Source of the DNA: Azospirillum thiophilum
Lineage (GTDB): Bacteria; Pseudomonadota; Alphaproteobacteria; Azospirillales; Azospirillaceae
Reading direction: 5' to 3'
NCBI RefSeq assembly: GCF_001305595.1
Contig: NZ_CP012401.1
Coordinates: forward strand, 558,001 to 622,000
DNA length: 64,000 nt
This document shows, in pieces, positions 34,909 to 44,023 of this stretch (the first letter of the stretch is position 1; every line of letters begins with the position of its first letter). Both the position numbers and the translations under genes were made by a program. The notes below the pieces were generated by a model. The model was not told where the DNA came from. It did no database searches and was given only the letters and a program-made list of their open reading frames with translations.

Positions 34909-36341
34909 GGTCGTGCCCCACGGGGTGGTGTAGGAGCTGTGGGGAACCGGCCCGCCGTAGCGCCCTCCGATGGCTGGCGTAGGCGGGCCGCTTATCCATA
35001 GCGGGGCGGTCATCGCGGTTCTTCGATAGAGTCTGGTCACCACACCTCAACCCGACCGAAGGGTGACCACGATGACCGACGAGATGATGGCGCTTCGCGC
35101 GATGCTTGAGAAGGGCGCGGATGCCGATGTTCTGCGCGAGATGATCGGCTTTGCTGCCGAGCGGCTGATGGAGTTGGAGGTGCAGGGCCTGACCGGCGCC
35201 GGTCATGGCGAACGGTCGGCCGAGCGACTGGTTCAGCGCAACGGCTATCGCGATCGCGACTGGGAAACTCGAGCCGGCACCGTCGAGCTGCGCATTCCCA
35301 AACTGCGCAAGGGCTCCTACTTCCCCGGCTTTCTGGAGCCGCGGCGGATGGCTGAGAAGGCGCTGACGGCGGTGATCCAGGAGGCCTACATCCAGGGCAT
35401 CTCGACGCGCTCGGTGGACGATCTGGTCCAGGCCATGGGAATGTCTGGCATCTCCAAGAGCCAGGTCAGTCGGTTGTGAGCCGAGATCGACGAGCGGGTT
35501 AAGACCTTTCTCGGCCGTCCCATCGAGGGCGACTGGCCCTACCTGTGGCTGGATGCCACCTACGTGAAGGTGCGCCAGAACGGACGCATCGTTTCGGTCG
35601 CCGTGACCATCGCGGTGGCGGTCAACACCGACGGCCGGCGCGAGGTGCTGGGCATGGACATCGGCCCGTCCGAGGCGGAAACCTTCTGGATCGAGTTCCT
35701 ACGCAAGCTCAAGCGCCGTGGTCTGAGCGGCGTCAAGCTGGTGATCTCCGACGCCCATGGCGGCATCAAGGCCGCCGTCACCCGGGTCTTCCAGGCGACG
35801 TGGCAAAGGTGCCGGGTCCATTTCTCCAGGACAGCGCTCACCCACGCCGGCAAGAGCGGACGCCGTGTCGTGGCGGCCTTCATCGCCACGGCCTTCGCCC
35901 AGGACGATGCGGCATCTGCTCGCACGCAGTGGCGGCAAGTGGCCGATCAGGTCCGGGCCAAGCTGCCGAAGCTGGCCACCCTGATGGACGAGGCGGAAGA
36001 AGACGTCCTGGCCTACATGACCTTTCCCAGGGAGCATCGGGCCAAGCTCCACTCGACAAACCCGATTGAACGTCTCAACGGCGAGATCAAGCGGCGCACC
36101 GAGGTTGTCGGCATATTTCCCAACGAGGAAGCGATTACGAGGCTCATCGGCGCCATCCTCTTGGAGCAAAACGATGAATGGGCCGTTCAGCGGGCACGCT
36201 ACATGACGCTGGAAACCATCGCCCCGCTCGGCGATGATCCCATCGTCAGCCTGCCCGCTGTGGCCGCCTGACCATCCGGCCAGACCGGCCGGAGAACCTG
36301 ATGAGCGACCCAGATCCTACACCACTCCTCGGGGCATGATC
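34909..36341 (+). mobile_element. Complete IS256-family insertion sequence with 8-bp target duplication
   Basis: A 1433-bp element bounded by imperfect 29-bp inverted repeats (34909-34937 and 36313-36341; shared core GTGCCCC/ATGCCCC and GGTGGTGTAGGA/AGTGGTGTAGGA). It is flanked on both sides by the identical 8-mer CGATCCAA (34901-34908 and 36342-36349), a target duplication of the expected size. It landed 41 bases after the RyR gene stop and does not break that gene. Its transposase carries an in-frame TGA, so movement would need help from another copy. Confidence 0.93.
35063..36271 (+). pseudogene. IS256-family transposase interrupted by a TGA codon
   Basis: Reads from about 35063 (or ATG 35072, [15 protein letters not shown]) to 36271, 402 codons, the usual size. 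A TGA at 35477-35479 splits SQVSRL from [15 protein letters not shown]; members of this family normally have Cys or another residue here, so TGC/TGT to TGA is likely. The catalytic residues are present downstream: Asp in [10 protein letters not shown], Asp in LVISDAHGG, Glu in [13 protein letters not shown]. The two halves are in the same frame with no other damage, so the inactivation looks recent. The right half could restart internally and be made as a separate fragment, but would lack the DNA-binding N-terminus. Confidence 0.88.
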
Positions 36342-36416
36342 CGATCCAAAATAGACGAATCGATTGAGCTTCCTGTGCGGCCTGGGATTCTCAACGTGAA
36401 GCAGATGGACTCGGTC

Positions 36417-36655
36417 TGACCATTCAGGCGTGCCACTACCCGCCGGGCACCTCGAAATGGAACAAGATCAAGCACCGCCTCTTTTGCCACATCTCCCAGA
36501 ACTGGCGTGCCCGCCCGCTAACCAGCCGGCTCGCCGTCGTCAAACTGAGCGCTGCCACGACCACCAAGACCGGCCTGACCGTCGCCTGTAAACTCGACAC
36601 CACCACCTACGATAAGGGAATCAAGTTCCCCGATGACAGACGGCCTTCGGCGGAC
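36417..36655 (+). pseudogene. ISAzo13-type transposase C-terminal remnant
   Basis: An open stretch without a start reads LTIQACHYPPGTSKWNKIKH, RLFCHISQNWRARPL, KLSAATTTKTGLTVACKLDT and TYDKGIKFPDD, the C-terminal domain of ISAzo13-family transposases. The N-terminal two thirds and both element ends are absent. The stretch between it and the tRNA hairpin (36656-36812) stays open and reads LGLEPDGWRVRGG..LSWRVADRLRRLW, but no family can be named. With the IS256 insertion this marks the right edge of the accessory region. Confidence 0.75.
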
Positions 36656-36812
36656 AGTTACACTGGGGCTGCGGCCTGTTCGAAAAGGCGGTCCTGGGTT
36701 CCGCCCGCCTGGGACTGGAGCCCGACGGCTGGCGCGTGCGCGGCGGCACCCCGCTGTCCTGGCGGGTCGCTGACCGCTTGAGGCGGCTCTGGAAAACGGA
36801 CCGGACATGGCG

Positions 36813-36844
36813 AAGGCCGCGAACCCGTTCCGGTTCGCGGCCTT
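36813..36844 (-). terminator. Hairpin downstream of tRNA-Val
   Basis: Arms AAGGCCGCGAACC (36813-36825) and GGTTCGCGGCCTT (36832-36844) are exact complements around a 6-base loop, beginning 5 bases after the tRNA CCA end in the direction of tRNA transcription. There is no T-run, so it may act as a processing barrier rather than a classical terminator. Confidence 0.6.
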
Positions 36845-36849
36845 CAAGA

Positions 36850-36924
36850 TGGTGGGCGGTACTGGGATTGAACCAGTGACCCCTACGATGTCAACGTAGT
36901 GCTCTCCCGCTGAGCTAACCGCCC
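36850..36924 (-). tRNA. tRNA-Val(GAC)
   Basis: A 75-base cloverleaf on the minus strand, from GGGCGGTTAGCTCAGCGGGA to the encoded CCA at 36850-36852. The 7-bp acceptor stem (GGGCGGT with ACCGCCC) and the D-arm are complete, the anticodon stem CTACG/CGTAG encloses loop TTGACAT with anticodon GAC, and the T-arm carries GGTTCAATCC. It sits exactly between the accessory region (left) and chromosomal genes (right). No duplicated 3' piece of it was found in the window, so it is not shown to be the integration site. Confidence 0.96.
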
Positions 36925-37110
36925 ACTATGGCGTCCGGTGGCGGCTGCGGCGCGCTTGGCGTCGTTCCGTCCGGCGTGGGCGGGTGTATACCGGCCTCGG
37001 CGTGGGCGTGCAAGCCCTTTCATCGCGCCATATGCTTTTTTTATCCGATGGCCGCGCGCGCACGGGCGCTCCCGTGACACGGCGGCCGGCGTCCATTACA
37101 TCATTCGACC

Positions 37111-38061
37111 ATGGATGCCTCCTTCGACGCGCAAAGCGACGCCGACGCCGGCCCCGATGCGGCCCCGGATCCCGCCCCCGGCCCGGCCGCAAACGCCCCG
37201 GCCTTCGAGATTCTGGCCCCGCGAAGCCAGAGGCTGCCGCTCGTGCTCGCCTCGCCGCACAGCGGAAGCAGCTATTCCGCCGCCTTCCTCGCCTCCTCCC
37301 GCCTGAATGCCCGCGCGCTGCGCAAGTCGGAGGACTGCTTCGTCGACGAGATCTTCGCCTTCGCCCCCGGCTTCGGCGTGCCGCTGATCCGCGCCCTGTT
37401 CCCGCGCGCCTATCTGGACGTCAACCGCGAAGCCTACGAACTGGATCCGGAGATGTTCGCCGACCCCCTGCCGGCCTACGTCAACACCCGCTCGCCGCGG
37501 GTCGCGGCAGGGCTCGGCACCATCGCCCGCGTGGTGGCCAACGGCGAGGACATCTACAAGGGCAAGCTGCGCTTCGCCGAGGCGCTGGACCGGATCGGCC
37601 GCTGCTACACCCCCTATCACACCGCGCTCCGCGACCTGGTGGACGCGACGCGCGACGCCTTCGGCCATGCCCTGCTGATCGATTGCCATTCCATGCCGTC
37701 GGCCGGCGCCGCGGCCAGTGGCGGGCGCAGCGGGCGTGGCGCCAGCCATCCCGACATCGTGCTGGGTGACTGCTACGGCAACGCCTGTGCCGCCGCGGTG
37801 ATCGACGCGGCGGAGAATTTCCTGCGCGGGCTGGGCTATGCCGTCAGCCGCAACAATCCCTATGCCGGCGGCTACACCACCCGCCATTACGGCCGGCCGC
37901 GCCAGGGCATCCACGCGCTGCAGATCGAGATCGCCCGCGACCTCTACATGGACGAGACGGCGCTGAGCCGCCTGCCTTATCTGGACGTGCTGGCCCGCCA
38001 TATGACCGAACTGGTCGACACGCTGGGGCTGTTGCCGCCGGACGGGCTGGGACCGCGCTGA
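37111..38061 (+). CDS. N-formylglutamate amidohydrolase family protein
   Basis: Encodes 316 residues from ATG 37111. After a 35-residue Ala/Pro/Asp-rich leader the family signatures appear: VLASPHSGSSYSAAF near 45-60, RKSEDCFVDEIF near 71-82 (likely metal ligands), PRAYLDVNREAYELDP near 98-113, ALLIDCHSMPS near 187-197 and RNNPYAGGYTTRHYG near 247-261. These are those of N-formylglutamate deformylase/HutG2-like enzymes, which release formate from N-formyl-L-glutamate at the end of a histidine degradation route. No other hut gene is nearby, so the physiological substrate could be a different N-formyl amino acid. It is cytoplasmic and first in line after tRNA-Val. No terminator is seen behind it on its own strand. 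Confidence 0.88.
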   Translation: MDASFDAQSDADAGPDAAPDPAPGPAANAPAFEILAPRSQRLPLVLASPHSGSSYSAAFLASSRLNARALRKSEDCFVDEIFAFAPGFGVPLIRALFPRAYLDVNREAYELDPEMFADPLPAYVNTRSPRVAAGLGTIARVVANGEDIYKGKLRFAEALDRIGRCYTPYHTALRDLVDATRDAFGHALLIDCHSMPSAGAAASGGRSGRGASHPDIVLGDCYGNACAAAVIDAAENFLRGLGYAVSRNNPYAGGYTTRHYGRPRQGIHALQIEIARDLYMDETALSRLPYLDVLARHMTELVDTLGLLPPDGLGPR

Positions 38062-38201
38062 TGTCCCGGTAATACCGGTGGGCGCGGCGGCATAATTCCA
38101 GCGGATCCGCCTGAACCGCCCTCTCCGCGCCACAGTTCGCGCTTATCGGTCTTGCGGCCACGCTTCGGCTTGCAGGCGCCTTGCGCCCCTGCCGTGAGCA
38201 C

Positions 38202-38303
38202 AAAAAAAAGGGCCGCGGGAGAACCCGCGGCCTCAGTCTAGGGAGGAAACGCCCAAGAAGTGCGTTACGCCAACACCCGCGCCGAGGCGCGACCATTGCC
38301 GCA
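38202..38303 (-). ncRNA. Putative trans-acting small RNA (AbcR/alpha-r15-like)
   Basis: About 100 bases with no protein gene, ending in a strong intrinsic terminator (stem GGCCGCGGG/CCCGCGGCC and eight T residues on the minus strand, 38202-38232). Upstream of the terminal hairpin is an unpaired pyrimidine tract GGGCGTTTCCTCCCTAGACT, an anti-Shine-Dalgarno-like CCUCC motif, and 5' hairpins GCGCC/GGCGC and GGCG/CGCC-type. Size, layout and this tract match my recollection of alphaproteobacterial AbcR (alpha-r15) sRNAs, which repress ABC-transporter mRNAs with Hfq. The 5' end is placed from the promoter just upstream. Confidence 0.55.
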
Positions 38304-38309
38304 CTGCAC

Positions 38310-38338
38310 AATATGAACGCGACCCCGCCCGGCTTCAA
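38310..38338 (-). promoter_or_regulatory. Putative promoter of the small RNA
   Basis: On the minus strand TTGAAG (38333-38338) and CATATT (38310-38315) are separated by exactly 17 bases, a fair sigma-70 pair, placing the start near 38303. A second inverted repeat, GAAATGAA...TTCATTTTC, lies just upstream near 38345-38370. Confidence 0.5.
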
Positions 38339-38661
38339 GCCGAAAATGAATTTCTTTTTCATTTCATAACCTTACCAGAAGTGGAGGTAGTGCGAACCGG
38401 ATAGAGCCCCAGCAGTCTCGCTGCACCGCACAATGACCGAAGGCGGGGTGGCCTGACCGAATGGGCAGGAATGGCCGGCACTTTGGACCGAGTTTCCGGT
38501 CCGACGCTCCGGACCGGTGTCCGGTTTTCGGAACCAAGCCCGCCGACGGTCGTTTCAAAGCTGTCCCGAGCCGGGACTCCGCCATGGACCACCGCCATGG
38601 CAGCCCGGCCCCTCGGGACCGCGCAAACGCCCCGCCGGCGGCCAATAAGGAGAAGAACATC
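38339..38661. other. Intergenic region between small RNA promoter and otsA
   Basis: About 320 bases. The left part (38341-38390) is AT-rich and probably carries divergent promoters for the small RNA (minus) and otsA (plus). The right part stays open in phase with otsA from 38461, but the trehalose-6-phosphate synthase fold starts only at GTG 38662, so I treat it as leader. No other feature is seen. Confidence 0.4.
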
Positions 38662-40071
38662 GTGAGCAGGCTCGTCGTCGTATCCAACCGGGTGGCCCTG
38701 ATGGAAGAGGGCAAGCAGGCGGCCGGCGGTCTCGCCGTCGCAATCCTGGCGGCCTTGAAGAAGACCGGAGGCATCTGGTTCGGGTGGAGCGGAAACGTCG
38801 TCGACGGCGAGTCCCAGGCGGAACCGACCAGGACGGAGATGGGCAAGCTGACCTACGCCACGCTGGATCTCGGCCGCCGCGACCATGAGGAATATTACAA
38901 CGGCTTCGCCAACCAGACCTTATGGCCGCTGTTCCATTACCGGCTCGGCCTGATCTCGGTGAACCGGCGGACGCGCGAAGGCTATGAACGGGTCAACGCC
39001 TATTTCGCCGACAAGCTGGAACCGCTGCTGCGCCCCGACGACATGGTCTGGGTCCACGACTATCACCTGATCCCCTTCGGCGACGAGCTGCGCCGCCGCG
39101 GCTGTTCGCAGCGCATCGGCTTCTTCCTGCACACGCCCTTTCCCCCGCCGGAACTGCTGACCGCCCTGCCCAACCACCGCGACCTGATCCGCGAGCTGTG
39201 CGCCTACGATCTGGTCGGCTTCCACACCGCCACCGACATGCGCGGCTTCTGCGACTACATCCGCACCGAGACCGACGGCACCGTCGAACAGCGCGGCGCC
39301 TACGGCAGCGCCACGATCCGCGCCTTCGGCCGCACCCTGCTGGCCAAGGTCTTCCCCATCAGCATCGACACCGAGGCGCTGGAGAGCCTGGCCCGCACCG
39401 CCGGCCGCTCGCGCCAGGCCGAACGGCTGCGCGAGAGCCTGGTCGGGCGCCGGCTGATCATCGGCGTCGACCGGCTGGATTATTCCAAGGGCCTGCCCCA
39501 GCGATTCGCCGCCTTCGAGCAGCTGCTGGAAAGCTACCCGGAGCATTGCAACCGCGTCTCCTTCCTGCAGGTCGCCCCGCCGAGCCGCGAGGACGTGCCG
39601 GAATACATCGCCATTCGCCGCGAGCTGTCGGAGATGGCCGGCCGCATCAACGGCCGCTTCGCCGAATTCGACTGGCAGCCGATCCGCTACCTGAACCGCA
39701 GCTTCGGCCAGCGCGTGCTCGCCGGCTTCTACCGGCTGGCCAATGTCGGGCTGGTGACGCCGCTGCGCGACGGCATGAATCTGGTCGCCAAGGAATATGT
39801 CGCCTGCCAGGACTCCGACAATCCGGGCGTGCTGGTGCTGTCGCAGTTCGCCGGCGCGGCGCAGGAGATGGGGGAGGCGCTGATCGTCAACCCGTTCGAC
39901 ATCGAAGGTGTCGGCGACGCCCTGCAACGGGCATTGACCATGCCGCTGGGCGAGCGCAAGGAACGCCACGCCGCACTGATGCGGACCCTGCGGCAGCACG
40001 ACATCGGCTGGTGGCGGGAAAGCTATGTGGACGCGCTGACCCGCGCACCGTATGACTTTCCGGTCACCTGA
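38662..40071 (+). CDS. otsA: Trehalose-6-phosphate synthase
   Basis: Encodes 469 residues from GTG 38662 ([13 protein letters not shown]), with AAGGAG 9 bases upstream; this start matches the GT20 family N-terminus. Substrate and fold motifs are present: [10 protein letters not shown] near 32-41, [12 protein letters not shown] near 129-140, [17 protein letters not shown] near 264-280 and the UDP-glucose site region [17 protein letters not shown] near 368-384. It joins UDP-glucose and glucose-6-phosphate to trehalose-6-phosphate, for osmotic and desiccation protection. The phosphatase partner otsB is not adjacent. glk, which makes glucose-6-phosphate, follows 57 bases later on the same strand, so the two may be co-transcribed. 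Confidence 0.95.
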   Translation: MSRLVVVSNRVALMEEGKQAAGGLAVAILAALKKTGGIWFGWSGNVVDGESQAEPTRTEMGKLTYATLDLGRRDHEEYYNGFANQTLWPLFHYRLGLISVNRRTREGYERVNAYFADKLEPLLRPDDMVWVHDYHLIPFGDELRRRGCSQRIGFFLHTPFPPPELLTALPNHRDLIRELCAYDLVGFHTATDMRGFCDYIRTETDGTVEQRGAYGSATIRAFGRTLLAKVFPISIDTEALESLARTAGRSRQAERLRESLVGRRLIIGVDRLDYSKGLPQRFAAFEQLLESYPEHCNRVSFLQVAPPSREDVPEYIAIRRELSEMAGRINGRFAEFDWQPIRYLNRSFGQRVLAGFYRLANVGLVTPLRDGMNLVAKEYVACQDSDNPGVLVLSQFAGAAQEMGEALIVNPFDIEGVGDALQRALTMPLGERKERHAALMRTLRQHDIGWWRESYVDALTRAPYDFPVT

Positions 40072-40128
40072 GCATCCGCTCATCCCGCCGTTATCGCAGA
40101 CCCGCAACCCCACCGCAGACCCGGATCC

Positions 40129-41133
40129 ATGGACACCGATCTCGCCCCCACCCCCGCTGCTCCCGCCGGCTCTCCCATCCTGGTCGCCGACATCGGCGGC
40201 ACCAATGCCCGCTTCGGCCTGATCGACGGGCGGCAGGTGCGCGACACCCGGGTGCTGCGCTGCGCCGACTACGCCTCGATCGACGACGCGGCCACCGCCT
40301 ATCTGTCGGCGGTCGGTCTGGCGGCGCCCGGCACCCCCGGCCGGCCGCGGCGCGGCGCCTTCGCGGTGGCCGGGCCGGTCACCGGCGACCATGTCGCCAT
40401 GACCAATCTGGTCTGGGAATTCTCGACCGGCCGGGTGCGCGACGCGCTGGGGCTCGACCGGCTGGCGGTGATCAACGACTTCACCGCCGTCGCCCTGTCG
40501 GTGCCGCGGCTGGCCGAGGAGGACCGGCGCCAGATCGGCGAGGGCACGCCGCAGCCGGGCGCGGTGGTCGCGGTGCTGGGGCCGGGCAGCGGGCTCGGCG
40601 TGTCGGGGCTGGTGCCCGGCGCCGGCGAACGCTGGACCGCACTGTCGGGCGAGGGCGGCCATGTCACCATGGCGCCGGTCAGCGACCGCGAGAGCGCCGT
40701 GCTCGGCCAGTTGCGCAAGCGCTTCGAGCATGTCTCGGCCGAGCGGGTGCTGTCCGGGCCGGGCATCGTCAACCTGTACGAGGCGCTGTCGATCCTCGAC
40801 GGCCGCGAGCCGGCTGCGCTCGGCCCCGCCCGGATCGCCGACGCAGCGCTGGCCGGCAGCGAGCCCCATTGCGTCGAGGCGGTGGAGATGTTCTGCGCCA
40901 TGCTGGGCACCGTCGCCGGCAACCTCGCCCTGACGCTGGGGGCGCGCGGCGGCGTCTACATCGCCGGCGGCGTGGTGCCCAAGCTGGGGGCTTTCTTCAC
41001 CCATTCCCGCTTCCGCAAACGCTTCGTCGAGAAGGGCCGCATGCGCGACTTCCTGGCCCCCGCCCCGACCTATGTCATCACCCACGAGTTGCCCGCCTTC
41101 CTCGGGCTGGCGGAGGCGGCAGGGGCGGACTAG
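40129..41133 (+). CDS. glk: Glucokinase
   Basis: Encodes 334 residues from ATG 40129. Phosphate-1 motif ILVADIGGTNARFGLIDG lies near residues 17-34, then FAVAGPVTGDHVAMTN, NDFTAVALSVP with catalytic Asp near 122, LGPGSGLGVSGLV near 150-162 and the sugar-binding GEGGHVTM near 173-180, followed by GGVYIAGGVVPKLG. This is the bacterial Glk (PF02685) type rather than ROK. It phosphorylates glucose with ATP. Its place just after otsA links hexose phosphorylation to trehalose synthesis. It is intact and of normal length. A dispersed 46-bp repeat lies 18 bases beyond its stop. Confidence 0.95.
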   Translation: MDTDLAPTPAAPAGSPILVADIGGTNARFGLIDGRQVRDTRVLRCADYASIDDAATAYLSAVGLAAPGTPGRPRRGAFAVAGPVTGDHVAMTNLVWEFSTGRVRDALGLDRLAVINDFTAVALSVPRLAEEDRRQIGEGTPQPGAVVAVLGPGSGLGVSGLVPGAGERWTALSGEGGHVTMAPVSDRESAVLGQLRKRFEHVSAERVLSGPGIVNLYEALSILDGREPAALGPARIADAALAGSEPHCVEAVEMFCAMLGTVAGNLALTLGARGGVYIAGGVVPKLGAFFTHSRFRKRFVEKGRMRDFLAPAPTYVITHELPAFLGLAEAAGAD

Positions 41134-41150
41134 AGGTTGGCGATCGGAGC

Positions 41151-41196
41151 CACGCTTCAAATCGATTCCGATTCTACGCGATCCGATCCGGGCAGG
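41151..41196 (+). repeat. Dispersed 46-bp intergenic repeat, copy 1
   Basis: From CACGCTTCAAATCGATTCCG to GATCCGATCCGGGCAGG. The same element occurs inverted at 62780-62825 with 5 mismatches in 46 bases by hand alignment. It is between glk and the ModE-like gene. It contains the palindrome AATCGATT and a direct repeat GATCC. Confidence 0.7.
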
Positions 41197-41269
41197 TTTG
41201 AGGCTTGAACCGGCGGGGCCGGCCCCACATGGTTGTTGCCATTCCTTTTTCGGATCGCAACGGAACGCC

Positions 41270-41653
41270 ATGGCCACCGACCTTCGTGTCCGCTTCCTGC
41301 ACCCGTCGGGCGCCATCGGCCCCGGCAAGATCGCGCTGCTGGAGGCCATCGACCGCACCGGCTCGATCTCCGCCGCGGCGCGGTCGCTGGGCATGACCTT
41401 CCGCCGCGCCTGGTTCCTGGTGGAAACGATGAACACCGCCTTCCGCGAGCCGGTGATCCGCACCAGCGTCGGCGGCCGCGAGGGCGGCGGCGCCGGCCTG
41501 ACCCCGCTCGGCCAGGAGGTCGTCGCCCGTTACCGCCAGGTGCAGGAAGAGGCCCGCAAGGCCGCCGAGCCCCATCTGCGCTGGCTCGACGAAACGCTGA
41601 AGACGGAGGCGGAGACGGAGACGGAGGCGAAGGGGGACGGCAGCCCGTCCTGA
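41270..41653 (+). CDS. ModE-N-type winged-helix regulator
   Basis: Encodes 127 residues from ATG 41270. The sequence IGPGKIALLEAIDRTGSISA, AARSLGMTFRRAWFLVETMN, then VGGREGGGAGLTPLGQEVV is the N-terminal winged helix of ModE (LysR-like HTH). The molybdate-binding TOBE/MOP domains are absent, so this is the one-domain version common in alphaproteobacteria. The C-terminal 25 residues are Glu/Thr-rich (ETLKTEAETETEAKGDG). Known: full ModE represses molybdate transport. The one-domain form may sense nothing by itself. A molybdoenzyme operon (nap) lies 15 kb away in this window, but no link is shown. Confidence 0.85.
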   Translation: MATDLRVRFLHPSGAIGPGKIALLEAIDRTGSISAAARSLGMTFRRAWFLVETMNTAFREPVIRTSVGGREGGGAGLTPLGQEVVARYRQVQEEARKAAEPHLRWLDETLKTEAETETEAKGDGSPS

Positions 41654-41844
41654 CGCCTCCCTGCCCGCTTCGCCCGCGCCTGCCCGGCAAAGCCGCGCAA
41701 GCGACGGCTTGACACTTCCTGCCATCTCGAAGAACAACCTGACGCGGCGTGCCGATACCGGCAGGACCGGTCAAGGAGCGCCCCGCACGCGACTCCGGGT
41801 AGAGCACGCCTTGCATTAACAATAAAAAGTTGTAGTGCGCCGCA

Positions 41845-42984
41845 ATGACCAAATCCGTCAACATCGCCTATCTTCCACGGCTCGACCATCTCCGTGCCTT
41901 TGCGGCGCTCATCGTCCTGTATTACCACTCGCTCCAGCTGCTTCCCCAGTCGCCCGGCGGGGGCCAGGTCGAGGGCTGGATTCACACGAAGAATCCGTTT
42001 CTGGCGATAGTGGTCGAGGGGCACACCGGCGTCGCGCTTTTCATGGTCCTGTCCGGCTTCATCTTCACATGGGGCGCGAACGGCCGCGAGGTCGCCTATT
42101 CCGGCTTCCTGAGAAACCGCCTGCTGCGGATCTACCCGCTCTATGCCTGGCTTCTTCTTGTCGGCATCGCCATGCACCCGGACGCCGTCGATCCCGGCAG
42201 GATCGTCGAGATGGCGATCCCCTTCCTCAATGCCGGGAACAAGGCGACCTACGGCGTGGCGACCAGCCTGTTCTGGACGGTCGCGATCGAGTTCCAGTTC
42301 TACCTGATCTTTCCGTTCCTGCTGTCGATCCTGAACCGCCAGGGATGCCGCCAGCTGATGCTGATGGTGCTGTGCGCCCTGGTCTATCGTCTCGTCGCCG
42401 ACCAGTTCGGCGCCAACTCCCGCGCGGTCGCCTACTGGACGATCGTCGGACGCATCGACCAGTTCCTGATCGGCATGATCGCCGCCGTCGCCCTGCGCCG
42501 CCATGGAAGCGATCCGCGGATCGTCCCATGGATCGGCCGCGCCTTCCTTCCGTCATGCCTGCTGATGCTGGCCGTCGTCACCATCTTCCATCGGGCCGGC
42601 GGCTATCCGGTGATCGCCACCTGGAAGACCGTCTGGCCCACCATCGAGGCCTGCGGCTGGGCGCTGGTCGTCGTGACCTGCCTGTCGGTCCGCATCCCCG
42701 GCTCCCGCATCCTGTCGATGGCCGCGGCCTATGTCGGTTCGATCTCCTACTCCATCTACCTGACCAACTTCATCGTCATCACCCAGGTCGCCAAGCACAT
42801 CGGCGCCCTGACGCTGGTGCCCAACCCGCATGTCAATGCGCTGCTGGTCTGCACCGCCGTCGTGCTGCCGGCCTCCATCGCCCTGTCGGCGCTGACCTTC
42901 CACGCGATCGAACAGCCGTTCATGAAGATGCGGAAGACCTACATGCTCGACGCGGCACGGCCGTCGCCGGCCATCGCCGCCTGA
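41845..42984 (+). CDS. Acyltransferase 3 family membrane protein
   Basis: Encodes 379 residues from ATG 41845. The N-terminal YLPRLDHLRAFAALIVLYYHS carries the conserved RxxDxLRxxA...H signature of OafA/YrhL-type acyltransferases. FMVLSGFIFTWG and FLRNRLLRIYPLYAW follow, with about ten membrane helices to the end. Known: these inner-membrane enzymes move acetyl or other acyl groups onto surface polysaccharides or lipids. The substrate cannot be read from the sequence, and no polysaccharide cluster surrounds it. The preceding gap (41654-41844) has an AT-rich spot TTAACAATAAAAAGTTGTAG just before the gene, plausible as its promoter. Confidence 0.88.
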   Translation: MTKSVNIAYLPRLDHLRAFAALIVLYYHSLQLLPQSPGGGQVEGWIHTKNPFLAIVVEGHTGVALFMVLSGFIFTWGANGREVAYSGFLRNRLLRIYPLYAWLLLVGIAMHPDAVDPGRIVEMAIPFLNAGNKATYGVATSLFWTVAIEFQFYLIFPFLLSILNRQGCRQLMLMVLCALVYRLVADQFGANSRAVAYWTIVGRIDQFLIGMIAAVALRRHGSDPRIVPWIGRAFLPSCLLMLAVVTIFHRAGGYPVIATWKTVWPTIEACGWALVVVTCLSVRIPGSRILSMAAAYVGSISYSIYLTNFIVITQVAKHIGALTLVPNPHVNALLVCTAVVLPASIALSALTFHAIEQPFMKMRKTYMLDAARPSPAIAA

Positions 42985-43281
42985 TCGACGGGACAGGGCG
43001 GTCCGCGAAGTATCGGCAAAACTTACCGAAGCCCTGCCGTCCGCTTTTTCTTCCATGCATGCGGTGCAGCCCTGGGCAACGGGAAGTCCGGTGGCGCGGG
43101 GCGGCGCGGCGCCGTACATATGGCTCTGTTGCAGCCCGGCGCCAGCGTGACCGATCGGCAACAGACGCCTTTCCCGACCAGACCCGATCCAGCATCCGGC
43201 CATTCGATACCCAGACGGGCCGCAGCCGCGGCGCCGCATCGGCATGCCCTGCCCCTCACCACCCGAGCACCCCGCCCCGCC
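42985..43281 (+). other. Gap before the YgjV-like gene
   Basis: About 297 bases with no supported gene; the codons in phase with the following gene upstream of ATG 43282 do not resemble a protein family. No terminator hairpin with a T-run was found behind the acyltransferase gene. Confidence 0.35.
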
Positions 43282-43866
43282 ATGCTGTCCCTTCCGCTGC
43301 CCTTCACCGCCGCCGATGCCTTCGGCGCAGCCGCCTTCGCCGGTTCGTGCCTGTGGCCGCTGATGAAGAAGCGCCGCTCGCTGCTGGCCGGGCAGGCCGC
43401 GACCAACCTGATGTTCATCACCCACTATGTGCTGCTTGGTGCCCACACCGCCGCGGCGCTGTGCCTGTTGGTGGTGGTGCAGGCCCTGGCCGCCATGCCG
43501 GAGGGGCGGAACCGCTGGCAGACCGCGGTCTTCGCCGCCACGGTGCCGGCCATCGCGGCCATCGCCGCCCTGACCTGGTCGGGCCTGCCGTCGGCGCTGT
43601 CCAGCCTGGGCATCACCTTCTCGACGCTGGCGCGCTGGCAGTCGGACGCGCTGCGCATGCGCCTGCTGCTGCTGGTCGCCGGCGCCTTCTGGGTCAGCCA
43701 CAACGCGCTGGTGATGTCCCCCTTCGCCATGGCGTCGGACGCCTTCGCCGCCGCCGCCAACCTGCTGCGCCTGCGCAGCGAGCGCCGCAAGGCCGCCCTG
43801 CCGGCGGCGGCAACCGCGCCCGCCGCCAACGCCAATGCGACGTCCGGCGGGCTGGCCGCCGCCTGA
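43282..43866 (+). CDS. YgjV-family inner membrane protein
   Basis: Encodes 194 residues from ATG 43282 (MLSLPLPFTAADAFGAAAF). Six hydrophobic helices and the phrases KRRSLLAGQAATNLMFITHY, LLGAHTAAALCLLVVVQ and ARWQSDALRMRLLLLVAGAF match the YgjV family of small membrane proteins. The C-terminal 30 residues are Ala/Asn-rich and look disordered. The molecular role of the family is unknown to me. It stands alone between the acyltransferase and the YqaA-like gene on the same strand. Confidence 0.75.
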   Translation: MLSLPLPFTAADAFGAAAFAGSCLWPLMKKRRSLLAGQAATNLMFITHYVLLGAHTAAALCLLVVVQALAAMPEGRNRWQTAVFAATVPAIAAIAALTWSGLPSALSSLGITFSTLARWQSDALRMRLLLLVAGAFWVSHNALVMSPFAMASDAFAAAANLLRLRSERRKAALPAAATAPAANANATSGGLAAA

Positions 43867-44023
43867 CCCGAGGCCGGACGGCCGGGCGAACCGGAAGGAG
43901 CTACCGCCTCCGGATGGGTCCGCCCAGTCCGGGGGCGATCGAATTGGGCACTGGCGCACCGGCACCGTCCCGCCTAAAAGAAGCGCGTGCATCGCAACGG
44001 CAGCGACGAAGGGCGGCCCATCC

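Noticed and set aside
35477..35479. Recoding of TGA (selenocysteine or programmed readthrough) in the IS256 transposase
   Set aside because: No stem-loop of the needed kind is evident and IS256 transposases are not known to be recoded; a simple nonsense mutation is more likely.
36850..36924. tRNA-Val as the integration site of the SIR2-HerA block
   Set aside because: I found no second copy of the tRNA-Val 3' end in the window and no integrase, so the claim lacks support.
38920..41463. Long minus-strand open frame across otsA and glk
   Set aside because: It is antisense to two well-marked enzymes and has no recognisable domain.
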